Shown piece after piece: positions 55,111-64,000 of a DNA stretch of 64,000 nucleotides. The stretch's first letter is position 1. The number at the start of each line of letters is the position of its first letter. A program made the translations under genes and the position numbers. Under the pieces are notes generated by a model. The model was not told the origin of the DNA, searched no databases, and was given only the letters and a program-made list of their open reading frames with translations. This DNA is from Liopterus haemorrhoidalis. Lineage: Eukaryota > Arthropoda > Insecta > Coleoptera > Dytiscidae. The DNA is taken from assembly GCA_963971575.1 (NCBI GenBank), contig OZ020611.1:7164933-7228932 (forward strand). The letters are read 5' to 3'.

Positions 55111-56229
55111 CTGCGTTCTCAATAAACGTTAGTGTTGTACAATTCTTGTAAACTATTAACGTATTTTATGTTTTTCGTATTTGTTATTTGCTTTTTTGTT
55201 GTTATGGAACTCAACATCTCTGCTTCCGTTCCTTTATATTTAATAATAATTATTATTATTGTTTGAAATAAAATTTCTTGCTATACTATTCTGGTTTACA
55301 ATACTAGTTTATGGTAATCCCTCCAAGAAATAAAGATTCAAAATGGCAAAAATGGCAAAAATAGCCTCAAAATTAAGTTTTTAAAAATTATTTTTATTTG
55401 TAAATCTATACACCAAGACCTTTCACATTATTTTGATAAAAGTTAAAATTAAAAAAAAAAAAACGATGTAATAATTTAATAGCGTTCTCTGTCAATAGCG
55501 TCCATTATAATCGAAATTACACATTTAATAGAAGAAAAATCAAAACTATTAAATCAATTGAAGTTTACTTTTAAACCAGTTAGTTTAATTAATAAAATAT
55601 CTTTACGGAAATCTAGATTTAAAATAACCAACAATTTTATATTCAATATTATGTTTACTGGTGTCGTGCATATGAAAGGTGATAAAACACTGTTCTGGAT
55701 TGAAATGTGCCATCAAAATTATTTGAGTCACGCGACACCGCCATTTCATAACTTGTCTCATATTACACGGCATTTTACATAACTGTGTCATAGCCACTTT
55801 TCAACAGCACTCAGCTTGGATTCAACAAGGGTTCGTTTTTTAAATGTAAACTGTTGGGGAATAACCACAAAGATTATTTATATAAATCGCTGTTTTATAC
55901 AAAACCAACTTATTATGTGCACCACGATATTTGGTATTTTTGTGGTAAATAGTTTAACATTATTTGTAATGTAATTTATTCAGATTGTACAAAGTACTGA
56001 AAATTTAGAAAAGGAAGGGACATAATTTTGTGGAAACGGTGTTTCTCTAAAGCGGTTTCACGAGACAATTAATGTACCGCGGTACGCTTATGGAAGAAAC
56101 TGTATTTACATTAATCCAAAAGTATTCATACAGCGATTCTCGTGAGATACATAATCTTGATACTGGTTTTGAGTAGCCTAGGTAATGGGGAGTGTTAAGT
56201 TCTCCAACTTTCAAAACTCAAAAATTTAA
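55111..56229. other. AT-rich gap
   Basis: No gene recognised; the overlapping frames at 55558-55797 on both strands lack any domain. Confidence 0.4.
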
Positions 56230-56690
56230 TTACTACCTACAGTAATAACTGGAAACGAAAAAGTTGATCAAGCAGTCAAAGCAGCAGTAACAACTGAAAA
56301 CTACAAATTCCAATCCCACAAGACGACTTCAAAAGTTACGTAAAGCAAAAAACGTTCGAAGAATAGAATTCGGTCTGGCAAGCAGTTCAAGGTAATAAAG
56401 TGAAGTAAGTTAAACCAAACATTAGTCGCTGGAGTACTCTAGGAAGGAAAAAAGAACAAACCGGTAGAACTAGACTACGAATCGGACACACGGGACTGAC
56501 TCACCAGCATCTATTAAAAAGGACTGAATCCAAAATATGCAATACATCCTTCACAGGCAAACACATGGTAATAGACTAAGAAAAATACAACGAAGAAAGA
56601 CATAGCAAAAAGTGCCAAGTATATTTGTGGAAGCTTTATCGGCTAACCTAGAAATAAAGTAATACAGTTCCTAAGACACTATTTTGCTTA
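56230..56690 (+). pseudogene. Non-LTR element RNase H / C-terminal tail fragment
   Basis: The plus strand reads TGNEKVDQAVKAAVTTEN, corresponding to the GNE.AD..AK.A segment at the end of the RNase H domain. Further on, in shifting frames, comes RTRLRIGHTGLTHQHLLK, matching the LTRLRIGHT.LTH..LL block that follows RNase H in I/Jockey-group elements. A partial Cys-rich segment (ICNTSFTGKHMVID) follows. Several stops are present. Only this 3' portion of the element remains. Confidence 0.6.
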
Positions 56691-56780
56691 ACAAAATATA
56701 AGTAATATAGTACTACTATTTAATATAATCTATGTAATGCAATTTAATATGTTTTGTAATTAATATAGTACCATATAAAT

Positions 56781-57532
56781 CAGGGATGGATAACGTAACG
56801 TAACGATACCCGATAGCATTATAATAACGATTCAACTACAATTTTTAATACAAAAACGTAACGATATAATAATAACGTTATATAAAGTTATACAACTAAC
56901 GTTATACAATTCATAAAAAGTTATTTTATAACGTTATTTATTAACGTTATGGTGAGATTAAATAAATCTTTTTAATTATGTGTTTGATAATCTATAAATC
57001 TTTATAATTTTGTGTTCGTTAATCTTACCTAGACCTAACCTTACTTAAGACTTTAGGTTTATTTCTATATGATCGTAATTTTAGTCATTGTTAATTCGAC
57101 TGATTATTGTTCGACTGTATTTTTATTATTTATAACTTGTGGATTATTTATAAATTTATATTTTATGTGATATAAGTTTTTTTTTGGGAATTTAAAATAT
57201 AAATTATTTTAAATTTACACTGTACAAATCCCAAATACAGTAATACCTCACACATTACGGTAAATCGGTTCCGCTAATATACAGTGCTTTTTGAATCCAT
57301 ACTAATCGAGGCATGGAAACAAACAGTTTTGTCAAACAATAAATTAATATTTTTTTTAATACGTACTATAGAAGCCGGTCTGTGCGATGTATTACAGTAT
57401 AGGTAATTTCAGTTACAATGAAAAAATAAAAATAAAAAAAATTATAACGTTATATAACGTTATGTAACGAAAACAAAAAAATAAATACCGTTATACAATA
57501 ACGTAACGGTTTGAAACTTTATTCCATCCCTG
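56781..57532. mobile_element. Non-autonomous hAT-like element (752 bp) with AACGTTA arrays
   Basis: The ends read CAGGGATGGATAA and, inward from the right, CAGGGATGGAATAA. The flanking octamers atataaat (56773-56780) and aaataaat (57533-57540) match at 7 of 8 positions, as for a hAT 8 bp duplication. Both subterminal regions (56790-56955 and 57440-57510) are packed with TAACGTTA-type motifs in both orientations. No transposase is present. A small pogo-like MITE appears nested at 57238-57397. Confidence 0.75.
57238..57397. mobile_element. Possible nested pogo-like MITE (160 bp)
   Basis: The left end CAGTAATACCTCACACA and the right end read inward as CTGTAATACATCGCACA match at 14 of 17 positions. 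Each is flanked by TA (57236-57237, 57398-57399). It lies inside the hAT-like element. Confidence 0.4.
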
Positions 57533-57929
57533 AAATAAATACTGTACACCCCGTGACAATAACCAAACAGTTGAAGCACCCCAAAACAGACAATAAAAAA
57601 AAAAAAAAAATCAGAAATAAGGTATACTCAAACGTTGCAGCTTGACTGGACAATTTCAAAAATGTTTTATTTAAATTTATATTAATTGATTTAGCTTCAT
57701 AAAAAATACTTTTTTACGCTTTCTGTGAATTTTCGAATTAATATGTATACTCTCTTATTTTGAAAATAATATGCTCTCTAATGATAATGATATGCTTTTT
57801 ATTATTATATAATACCAAAACTTATATAATACTTGTTTTTCCCTCTTTGCACGTGAATATTTGGTCAGTGTGACTGTCTTCAAATCTTTGGTGCGAGTGG
57901 CTCCCAAAAGAAAAACAGAAAATTTACCC
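57533..57929. other. AT-rich gap
   Basis: No supported feature; includes a poly(A) run near 57595-57610. Confidence 0.4.
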
Positions 57930-58800
57930 ATATGACCAATTTTATTGGAACTGGTCAAGCTCCTGCCTTCCGTACTGCCAACTCTTCGAGATGTCCTGAG
58001 ACATTGTTTAATGGTAACAAGAACAGGTGTTGATGGTGCTAGACTCAATCCAGCAAGCAGTCTAGCAAAAGAAATTTATTCCGAAGTGATTGATAAGTAG
58101 CAACTGCTAACAGTGCTTTTGCTCTATTATAAATTAGAAAAATAATCTTACAGAAAATTGACAGTTTTTGGTAGAGGAAATCTGGAAACAAGGTGGCTTT
58201 CACATTAAAACTTGACAAGATTTTTGACATCCTTAACTGCAAGTGTAAAAATCTGCTTTGTTATGGAGCAGACTGTGCTGCAGACTGGAAAAAGGAACCC
58301 AACATTCAATGTATATTTCGAAGAGTTGAAGAGTCCTGTGAATGAATTTGCTTTGGACAAAGGTAAGAGAAACAAGACTTGTTTTATTGGTCCACATCAA
58401 ATTGGTCTGCCAGGTTTGAGGTTAAACTTTGCCGCAAGCTGATCTGGTTTGTCACTTGATCTCGTCACTAGATGGGAAGTCCTGATTAAACAACGAATGG
58501 ACTGGTAAAATTGGCAAAATACTGGACAATGTTATAGAGCAGGAAATTGATCCTTCTTTCACTCAATTGGAAGTTCACTGAAATTTCCCTCAAACTCTTA
58601 TTTCTCTTAGTGACAGTTTCATTAATAATTTGTCAACAGATCAAGCATATGGGTACAGAATTACACAGGCCAGAAGGACAGCTCAAATTTGCACCAAGTG
58701 GTTATCATTAATTTGCCCATCTCAAGGAGTTTATTGGTGGTAAACAACTAGAAAATATAACGAATTGAAAACGATAGTAAGACTGATTGACCTCACAAGC
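57930..58800 (+). pseudogene. Decayed, probably repeat-encoded protein of unnamed family
   Basis: Across shifting plus-strand frames the following can be read: LPTLRDVLRHCLMV, ASSLAKEIYSEVIDK, then KLDKIFDILNCKCKNLLC (Cys-rich), NEFALDKGKRNKTCFIGPHQ and LSDSFINNLSTDQAYGYRIT. The order resembles a family of proteins often found in multiple copies in insect genomes and probably TE-derived, but it cannot be named. At least four frame changes make it a pseudogene. The Cys-x-Cys segment may have bound metal. Confidence 0.35.
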
Positions 58801-59159
58801 CACTAATTTTTACGACTAAGTTATCTTGTTACAAGTTATATCAAGTGTCTTAATCAAAATGGTGACAAAAGAAAACAAGTTATGACATGTATTAACCATA
58901 AATACAGTTTTCATTTTTTTAATAAACAACAGTTCTTTACTTTCTGGGCCCTCATATTTTAAGGACGTCTGAATCGTCGTTCCTTTAGCGTAGCTTAAGG
59001 AACGAAACGCACTTAGTACCTGTGCAACAATCTATTTAGTTGAAATCTTCACAATCGAAAATATGCCCTACATAACCTACCAAAGCAAATCAAAAGTGTT
59101 TGCATATATATGTTCTGTCAGTCTTTCAGTCATATTGATCTTATAAAGTATAAAATAGA
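58801..59159. other. Gap with a short hairpin
   Basis: Contains the inverted repeat cgttcctttagc-gta-gcttaaggaacg at 58979-59005. No gene was recognised. Confidence 0.4.
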
Positions 59160-59760
59160 TTGAGACTGTTCATCTTCTCTCAAAAAACTGGCTCAAACTA
59201 ACAAATTATTTTTAGTTGAGGTGCCTGGAGCTAAGCAACTCGAAGGAAATAAAGAAAATGAGCTACTTGTCTTCTAGTTAAAAAGGAGGTAGGTTCACAT
59301 TTAACCGGTACTGAACTTTTCTGTAATCTGTCACTTTTCTGTAAACTTAGGAAGCTAAACAAAGATTTTCAATCTTACATCACCTCTCGGCCTTAAAACA
59401 AGCCAAGAAATTGATTTTACCTTCAAGCTCTAGAGCAAAAGAAATGTTTCCGTTTAACAAACCGACCTTGAGAAAAATCACTGGCCTCCTGACTGAGCAC
59501 TGTTTTCTAAATACCACCTTAAAAAGATTGGAAAATTCCAAGATGATATAAATCGTTTTTGTCAGTTTGAGGCAGATTTGGCAGAACACATCCTGTGCAA
59601 TTGCGTAGACGTTACTTGCCAAGGCTACCGTATCTCAAACAAGCAAATCTACTACCTGCGGATATTTGTAGTTTATCTCCCAGGAAAGTTTTCAGCTTTT
59701 TCAAAAATCTGGGACTCAGTTGGGATCCATAAGGCAAGGAAATGACAAAATAGATATTAT
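59160..59760 (+). pseudogene. Non-LTR element RNase H domain and C-terminal tail
   Basis: The plus strand first reads SSLKKLAQTNKLFLVEVPGA then KQLEGNKENELLV, which aligns with the L..L...N.V.LVWVPGH.GI.GNE.AD.LA segment of retrotransposon RNase H. The catalytic-region His is changed. Further on it reads RKITGLLTEHCFLNTTLKRL and DLAEHILCNCVDV, matching the LTGLLTGHC.L..HL and A.HILC.C blocks after RNase H. It ends near GKFSAFSKIWDSVGI. Frame breaks separate the two halves. It is a separate copy from 56230-56690. Confidence 0.65.
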
Positions 59761-60103
59761 AGGACGTATTGGTTTCATCCAACTTGTTTGTGTTCTCCCC
59801 CAAAAACAAGAAAAATAATAACAATACTTTCCATTTAAAAAAAATTCTAAGCATTAAAACGTTCATTAATATCCACACAAGCAATTAAAAAAAAATATAT
59901 ATCTATACATTTTTTTCGCACAGTTATTCTGACTTGGTGGTTGACTCGTTTATTGTCTAAAGTTTTGTTTCTAGTGAAAGATATTTATCATTTTTGTCTT
60001 TTGAATTAGTTTTCCACACTTACTAGAAATCTACGAAACCTGAAAAGAGAGAAAATTTACACTTTACATCATTTCCTTGTTAATAATATTTTCAGAATCA
60101 CAT
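59761..60103. other. AT-rich gap
   Basis: Nothing recognised. Confidence 0.4.
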
Positions 60104-61193
60104 TAATGGCGGTATTCTGAAGTTTCCATCGTAACACCCGTGAACTTAACACCAATGAAAATAACACTGCTCTATTAAATCAGATTTAACATCGCTGAAA
60201 AAATCAGTATTCTGAACAACCCGATGTAAAATCCAATGTTACAATTTGTTTCCAGCGTAGAATTAACACTGGGGCTAACTTCACGTTCGTTTTGACAGCC
60301 GTGTAAGAATTATGTTTTGTTGGGTTAACGTTTTTAAAACGGTTAAATAATTATTTATAAATTAGAAATAAAAACAGAAGACATTCAAAATGTAACTACT
60401 ATTGCAGAAAAATCTAATTTGAAGGCTAAACCAAATGTTACTGCAGGATTAGGTACGGGTTATAATTATTAATGGAATTCCAGTGTTTGATATCATTCAT
60501 ATTACTACAAAACCTGTTTCTTTTGTTTTGAATTGTAAATCAACATGGGTTTTTACAATTCAGGTAATTTTAACACAGGTAATTTCGACCCTTTTTAATG
60601 AGAGTACTTTCTCAGAAAAATGTTCTAATCTGTAACATATGTAATCACAGGGATTGAGGGGTTGTTTAACCCCGGTAATTCCTACCAAAGATCTCTTACA
60701 TAAATAGGATAGTTTGTAAAAATAGATCAGTCTCACCGTTGAGTTACCTGAATCCGGTATATATTGCAAAGTTCTAGAATTTAAAAAAATGAGTGAATCG
60801 CTTCAAAATGCATCGTTCGAACAGTACGTATTTTACATGTTAAAAGAAACTTAATGTTATTTTGGTAAAAATTCCATTCTGTACTTCGGTACTGAGTGGA
60901 ATTTGAGCCGTTATTTTTTAAGCTTATAAAATAAATTTTCTTTTCTATATAGACAATCACGAAAGCGAAGTGATTTTAGTTGAAAATTTGTTCAAAATAA
61001 AATTTAACACCACTCTAATCTCAATTCCGTCGAGCTATTTGCTAGCGGTTAATCTAACAACTAAAATGTTAATTCACATCGACGAACGTTAACATAGCGA
61101 CGTTTCAGAATACCGTTTTTCTAACATCGTTCAATTTCGGGCGATTCCGTCGATGTGCGACTTAACATCTAACTTCAGAATACCGCCATTAAT
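60102..61193. mobile_element. Non-autonomous inverted-repeat element (about 1.09 kb)
   Basis: The 23 bp sequence attaatggcggtattctgaa+gtt (60102-60124) is exactly complementary to 61171-61193. Counting TTAA as target, the element would run 60107-61188 with TGGCGG...CCGCCA tips; a TA target is also possible. Internal inverted copies of the motif (gtattctgaac at about 60208, ttcagaatacc at about 61104) suggest nested or multi-layered ends. No transposase is encoded. The tip and TTAA are compatible with piggyBac- or Kolobok-type elements. Confidence 0.65.
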
Positions 61194-61794
61194 TTAATTT
61201 ATTGAACAAAATTTCCAGGCTGGTCTTATTATCCTCTCACAAAATAGAACCATATCCAAATAATGGCCACAATTTTAAACAATTAATAAAGTAAACGTAT
61301 TTTTTATGGAAGTAACATTTATGGCAAAGTGTTATTCAAACACTTTTTGCCTCGCCCGTTTTTATTTGTGTAAATTATGTTTTTCACGTGCATTCGTTGA
61401 CGTTTGTGTTTGATATTTGACGGAAAAATATAATTTCCTTGTTTGTGTTTCATAAATTGAATTTACTGTTTTTAAAATTTAAACAAATTTCTGTTCAAAC
61501 GTGCGAGTAAAAAATCGACATTTTTCTTCATGACATGGTTAGAACAGAAAAAAACATATCGCTCATTTGCTGTAATACTGTCATAAATGGAGACTGGACT
61601 AATATACGAAATTACCGATTAAAAATCTAATTATTCAGTATCTATAAACACTTTTTAAAATGAAATATATACTACATGTTAATCAAGTAGATGCCTCTTT
61701 TATCTTTAAAATGTACACTCATGAATACTGAAGAAATAGATTTTCAAATGGTTATTGCGTTATAGCGCAAAATGAACGTTGTGGTTTGAATTCT
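61194..61794. other. AT-rich gap
   Basis: No gene or repeat recognised. Confidence 0.4.
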
Positions 61795-63095
61795 TTATTT
61801 TAATTAATTTAATTTATTGAGAAATAGGGGATACAACAAACTTCAAAGTCCCAAAAGTGTCCCTACATTAAGTATACACAATAGAATCTACAAATGTAGA
61901 AAAAATAAAATAATATAAATATATATACATAAAATATCAACAATAAGCAAGAAATATATATTAAGAATAACAAAATAATAAGGTATACAACATATACAAA
62001 TAAATACTTTTAAAGTAAATAAAACAAAAAAGGTAATTAAAAAACAAATAAAAAGGAAAATATGTGTGTACACATACAATGTATACACATATATATATAT
62101 ATAAAAAAAAAAAACATGTAACCAAATTTTACAAACTGTCACAAATCAGTTTTCGAAAATTGCCAGACAAATTATTTCTCAGTAGTAATTGATTAGAAAG
62201 AGTGACCATTCGATTCAGTGAACTCATCCTACAAGATTCCGTCCTAGCAGCATTTTCCCGAAAAAATAATTTCTTATTCTCATTCCAGGGGGTGGAACTT
62301 TGATATAAATATTAGATAGGATGACCGAATAATTTACGCCACCGTTCCATATGTTATGTAGAAATAATAAACTACGAATATCACGCCTGTCTTTATAAGA
62401 TCTAATAGAATATCGCTCTAATATTGTTTTAGATGATTCATACATAGGGAAAAACCTGTAGTTCTGTATTCAACACTACGTAAAAATTTAGTCTGGACAA
62501 CCTCTAACATCTTAATATATTTACTCTGAAACGGTGACCAAATCACACAAGCATATTCCAGCCTGCTACGTACCAATGAGTTAAATAAAATAATGTATGT
62601 TCGAGGTTGCCTGAAGTCTCTCGCCATTCTAAGTATAAAACCTGATGTTTTAAAACAGTTACGTACAGATGTCACTATATGACTGTTGAAATTTAACTGA
62701 CAGTCAAAAATGACACCAAGATCTTTTATCGTATCTGTTCTTAAAATCACAGAGTCACCCATTTTATATTCGAATTTAATCGATGTTCGATTTTTAGTAA
62801 ACGACATTACTTTACTTTTAGATGCATTAAACTGTAAGCCTGAGTCACAGCTCCAACGCAATAGCATTTTTAGGTCCTGTTCCAAATCATGGCAATCTGA
62901 AACATTGTTAATCTGCTTATATAGTTTAATGTCATCCGCAAATAACAGACAACTACCATGAGTTATTTGTTGTGGAACATCGTTAACTGCTAACAAAAAT
63001 AGCAAGGGCCCAAGATTCGAGCCTTGTGGTACTCCAGATGGTGTTGAGTACTGACGTGACTGAGAGCCTGCGTATTCTACATTTATAACTTTTAT
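61795..63095 (-). mobile_element. 5'-truncated non-LTR retrotransposon with AT-rich tail
   Basis: Minus-strand RT to 3' UTR, ending in an AATTAATTTAATT-type tail near 61795-61818. The 5' edge at about 63095 runs into a (TA)n tract. The 3' UTR has a low-complexity TATA/TGTA block (61890-62110). Confidence 0.78.
62224..63095 (-). pseudogene. Non-LTR reverse transcriptase, motif B to C-terminus
   Basis: From about 63095 the minus strand reads STPSGVPQGSNLGPLLFLLA, LLFADDIKLYKQI (intact FADD box), LQFNASKSKVMSFTKNR, IKDLGVIFDCQLNFNSHI and RSRLEYACVIWSPFQ. These are the standard palm and thumb order of Jockey/RTE-type RTs. The frame ends at 62418 and C-terminal sequence continues in another frame to 62224 (DRRDIRSLLFLHNI). 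The catalytic motif A region and everything 5' of it are missing. Confidence 0.82.
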
Positions 63096-63152
63096 ATATA
63101 TATATATTTTTTTTAATTTAGTATTTTGTAAAGAAAACTTAGGGAGTTTCAA

Positions 63153-64000
63153 ATGGAACAATACACACTGGAACAACGAACCAAGATCATCGAACTATAT
63201 TTTGAAAATCAACGGTCCATTATTTTTATTCGCGTGCATATCGTCGATATTTTAATGTGGGGATTGGACCATCAGAGCCAACAATAAACTGTTTGGTTGC
63301 AAATTTTCGACAACAAGAGACAGTAATGAACATTCCTGGTGCCGGAAGACGACGTACAGCGCACACGGATGAAAATATTGAACTTGTATGGGGGAGTATC
63401 CCGTAAAGTCCAGAAACATCAACAAGGAGACGTTCGACACAACTTAGGCTATCACGAAGGTTGCTGCAGGGAATTTTGGGTACATTACGCATGTTCCCAT
63501 ATAAAGTTCAGCTTGTGCAAGAATTCAAGCCGACAGACTACCAGCAACGGCTTGATTATGCCATTTTATTCCGACAAAAAGCAAAAGAAAATCCAGATGT
63601 TATTCACAACTTTATAATGAGCGATGAAACCCATTTCCAATTAAATGGCTTCGTAAACAAGCAAAACTGCACGATATGGGCTACGGATAATCCAAGAGAA
63701 CTTCATCAACGACATATACACCCACCTAAATGTACTGTTTGGTGCGGTGTATCAAAAGGATCATTGGCCCATATTTATTTGAAAATAAAGATGGTGTCGC
63801 AGTTTCGATCAATAGTGCTCAGTATCAAATGATGTTGGAATATTTTTTAAGTTCAGCTGTGGTAAAGCTTCCAACCCTGTGGTTCCAACAAGATAGAGCC
63901 ACAGCGCATACTGCGAGGAGCTCAATGGTTCTGTTAAGGGATATCTTTGGTAAACGCATTATTTCGCGCAGAAGCGATTTTAATTGGGCTCCGCGTTCAC
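63153..64000 (+). pseudogene. Mariner-type (DDD/E) transposase, frameshifted, runs off the window
   Basis: Starts MEQYTLEQRTKIIELYFEN, a typical N-terminal helix-turn-helix opening. After frame changes it continues with MNIPGAGRRRTAHTDENIE, then YQQRLDYAILFRQKAKENPD. MSDETHFQLNGFVNKQN carries the first catalytic Asp, and FQQDRATAHTARSSM the second. The sequence leaves the window just before the third catalytic residue. Several stops and frameshifts are visible. It belongs to the insect mariner/Tc3-like transposases with the DETHF.LNG.VNKQN signature. Confidence 0.78.

Noticed and set aside
58965..59012. Hairpin followed by GAAAC and preceded by CTGA, resembling a second hammerhead
   Set aside because: The core reads CTGAATC and not CUGANGA, and no stem I partner is found after GAAAC.
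61888..62142. Frame rich in Ile, Tyr and Phe, membrane-protein-like
   Set aside because: It is a translation of TATA/TGTA low-complexity sequence in a retrotransposon 3' UTR.
1..64000. A host gene with introns hidden between elements
   Set aside because: No conserved non-TE domain, consistent codon use or chain of exons was found on either strand by reading; a gene-prediction run with RNA-seq would be needed to exclude one.

Overview
This window reads as repeat-rich, AT-rich intergenic DNA of an insect, or at least an arthropod. No host protein-coding gene, rRNA or standard tRNA could be recognised. Nearly every coding signal is a transposable element (TE) or its remains: Penelope-like elements, mariner/Tc1/pogo, hAT, Helitron-like ends, and several lineages of non-LTR retrotransposon. 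That mixture, with mariner and Jockey/CR1-like sequences throughout, is typical of insects; the species cannot be named from sequence alone.

Layout. 0.5-2 kb: 5'-truncated CR1/Jockey-like non-LTR element (-). 3.2-4.5 kb: scraps of a mariner, a non-LTR reverse transcriptase (RT) and a Tc1. About 4.8 kb: a Helitron-like 3' end. 5.4-6 kb and 8.5-8.7 kb: non-autonomous inverted-repeat elements. 7.5-8.1 kb and 12.1-13 kb: C-terminal and N-terminal parts of hAT transposase on the same strand, with a non-LTR RT remnant (+) between them. 17.06-31.06 kb: a roughly 690 bp direct duplication. A deleted mariner ends its first copy, and the second copy holds the Penelope array (19.44-30.92 kb). 32-38.4 kb: a decayed mariner, then a 1.65 kb Tc1-like element with long bipartite inverted repeats. 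42-45.6 kb: a tRNA-derived sequence, a CR1-like element (-) and the tail of a non-LTR element with a restriction-like endonuclease. 47.4-50.2 kb: second deleted mariner, Helitron-like end, pogo-type MITE. 50.9-57.5 kb: mariner, RT and RNase H scraps, two foldback structures and a hAT-type non-autonomous element. 57.9-64 kb: more TE coding remnants, a 1.1 kb inverted-repeat element, a non-LTR element (-) and a mariner-type transposase running off the end.

The most striking locus is the Penelope-like array: two complete copies pointing left, a third 3' piece pointing left, then an inverted 5'-truncated copy and a complete copy pointing right. All share a 3102 bp unit and are almost identical, so the locus is very young or currently active. 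Each unit encodes an intact 826-residue RT plus GIY-YIG endonuclease. Each also carries a hammerhead-ribozyme-shaped motif in its repeat region, whose core appears to have a compensated C3U/G8A pair. Most other elements here are broken, so the array is the only clearly coding-competent system in the window.
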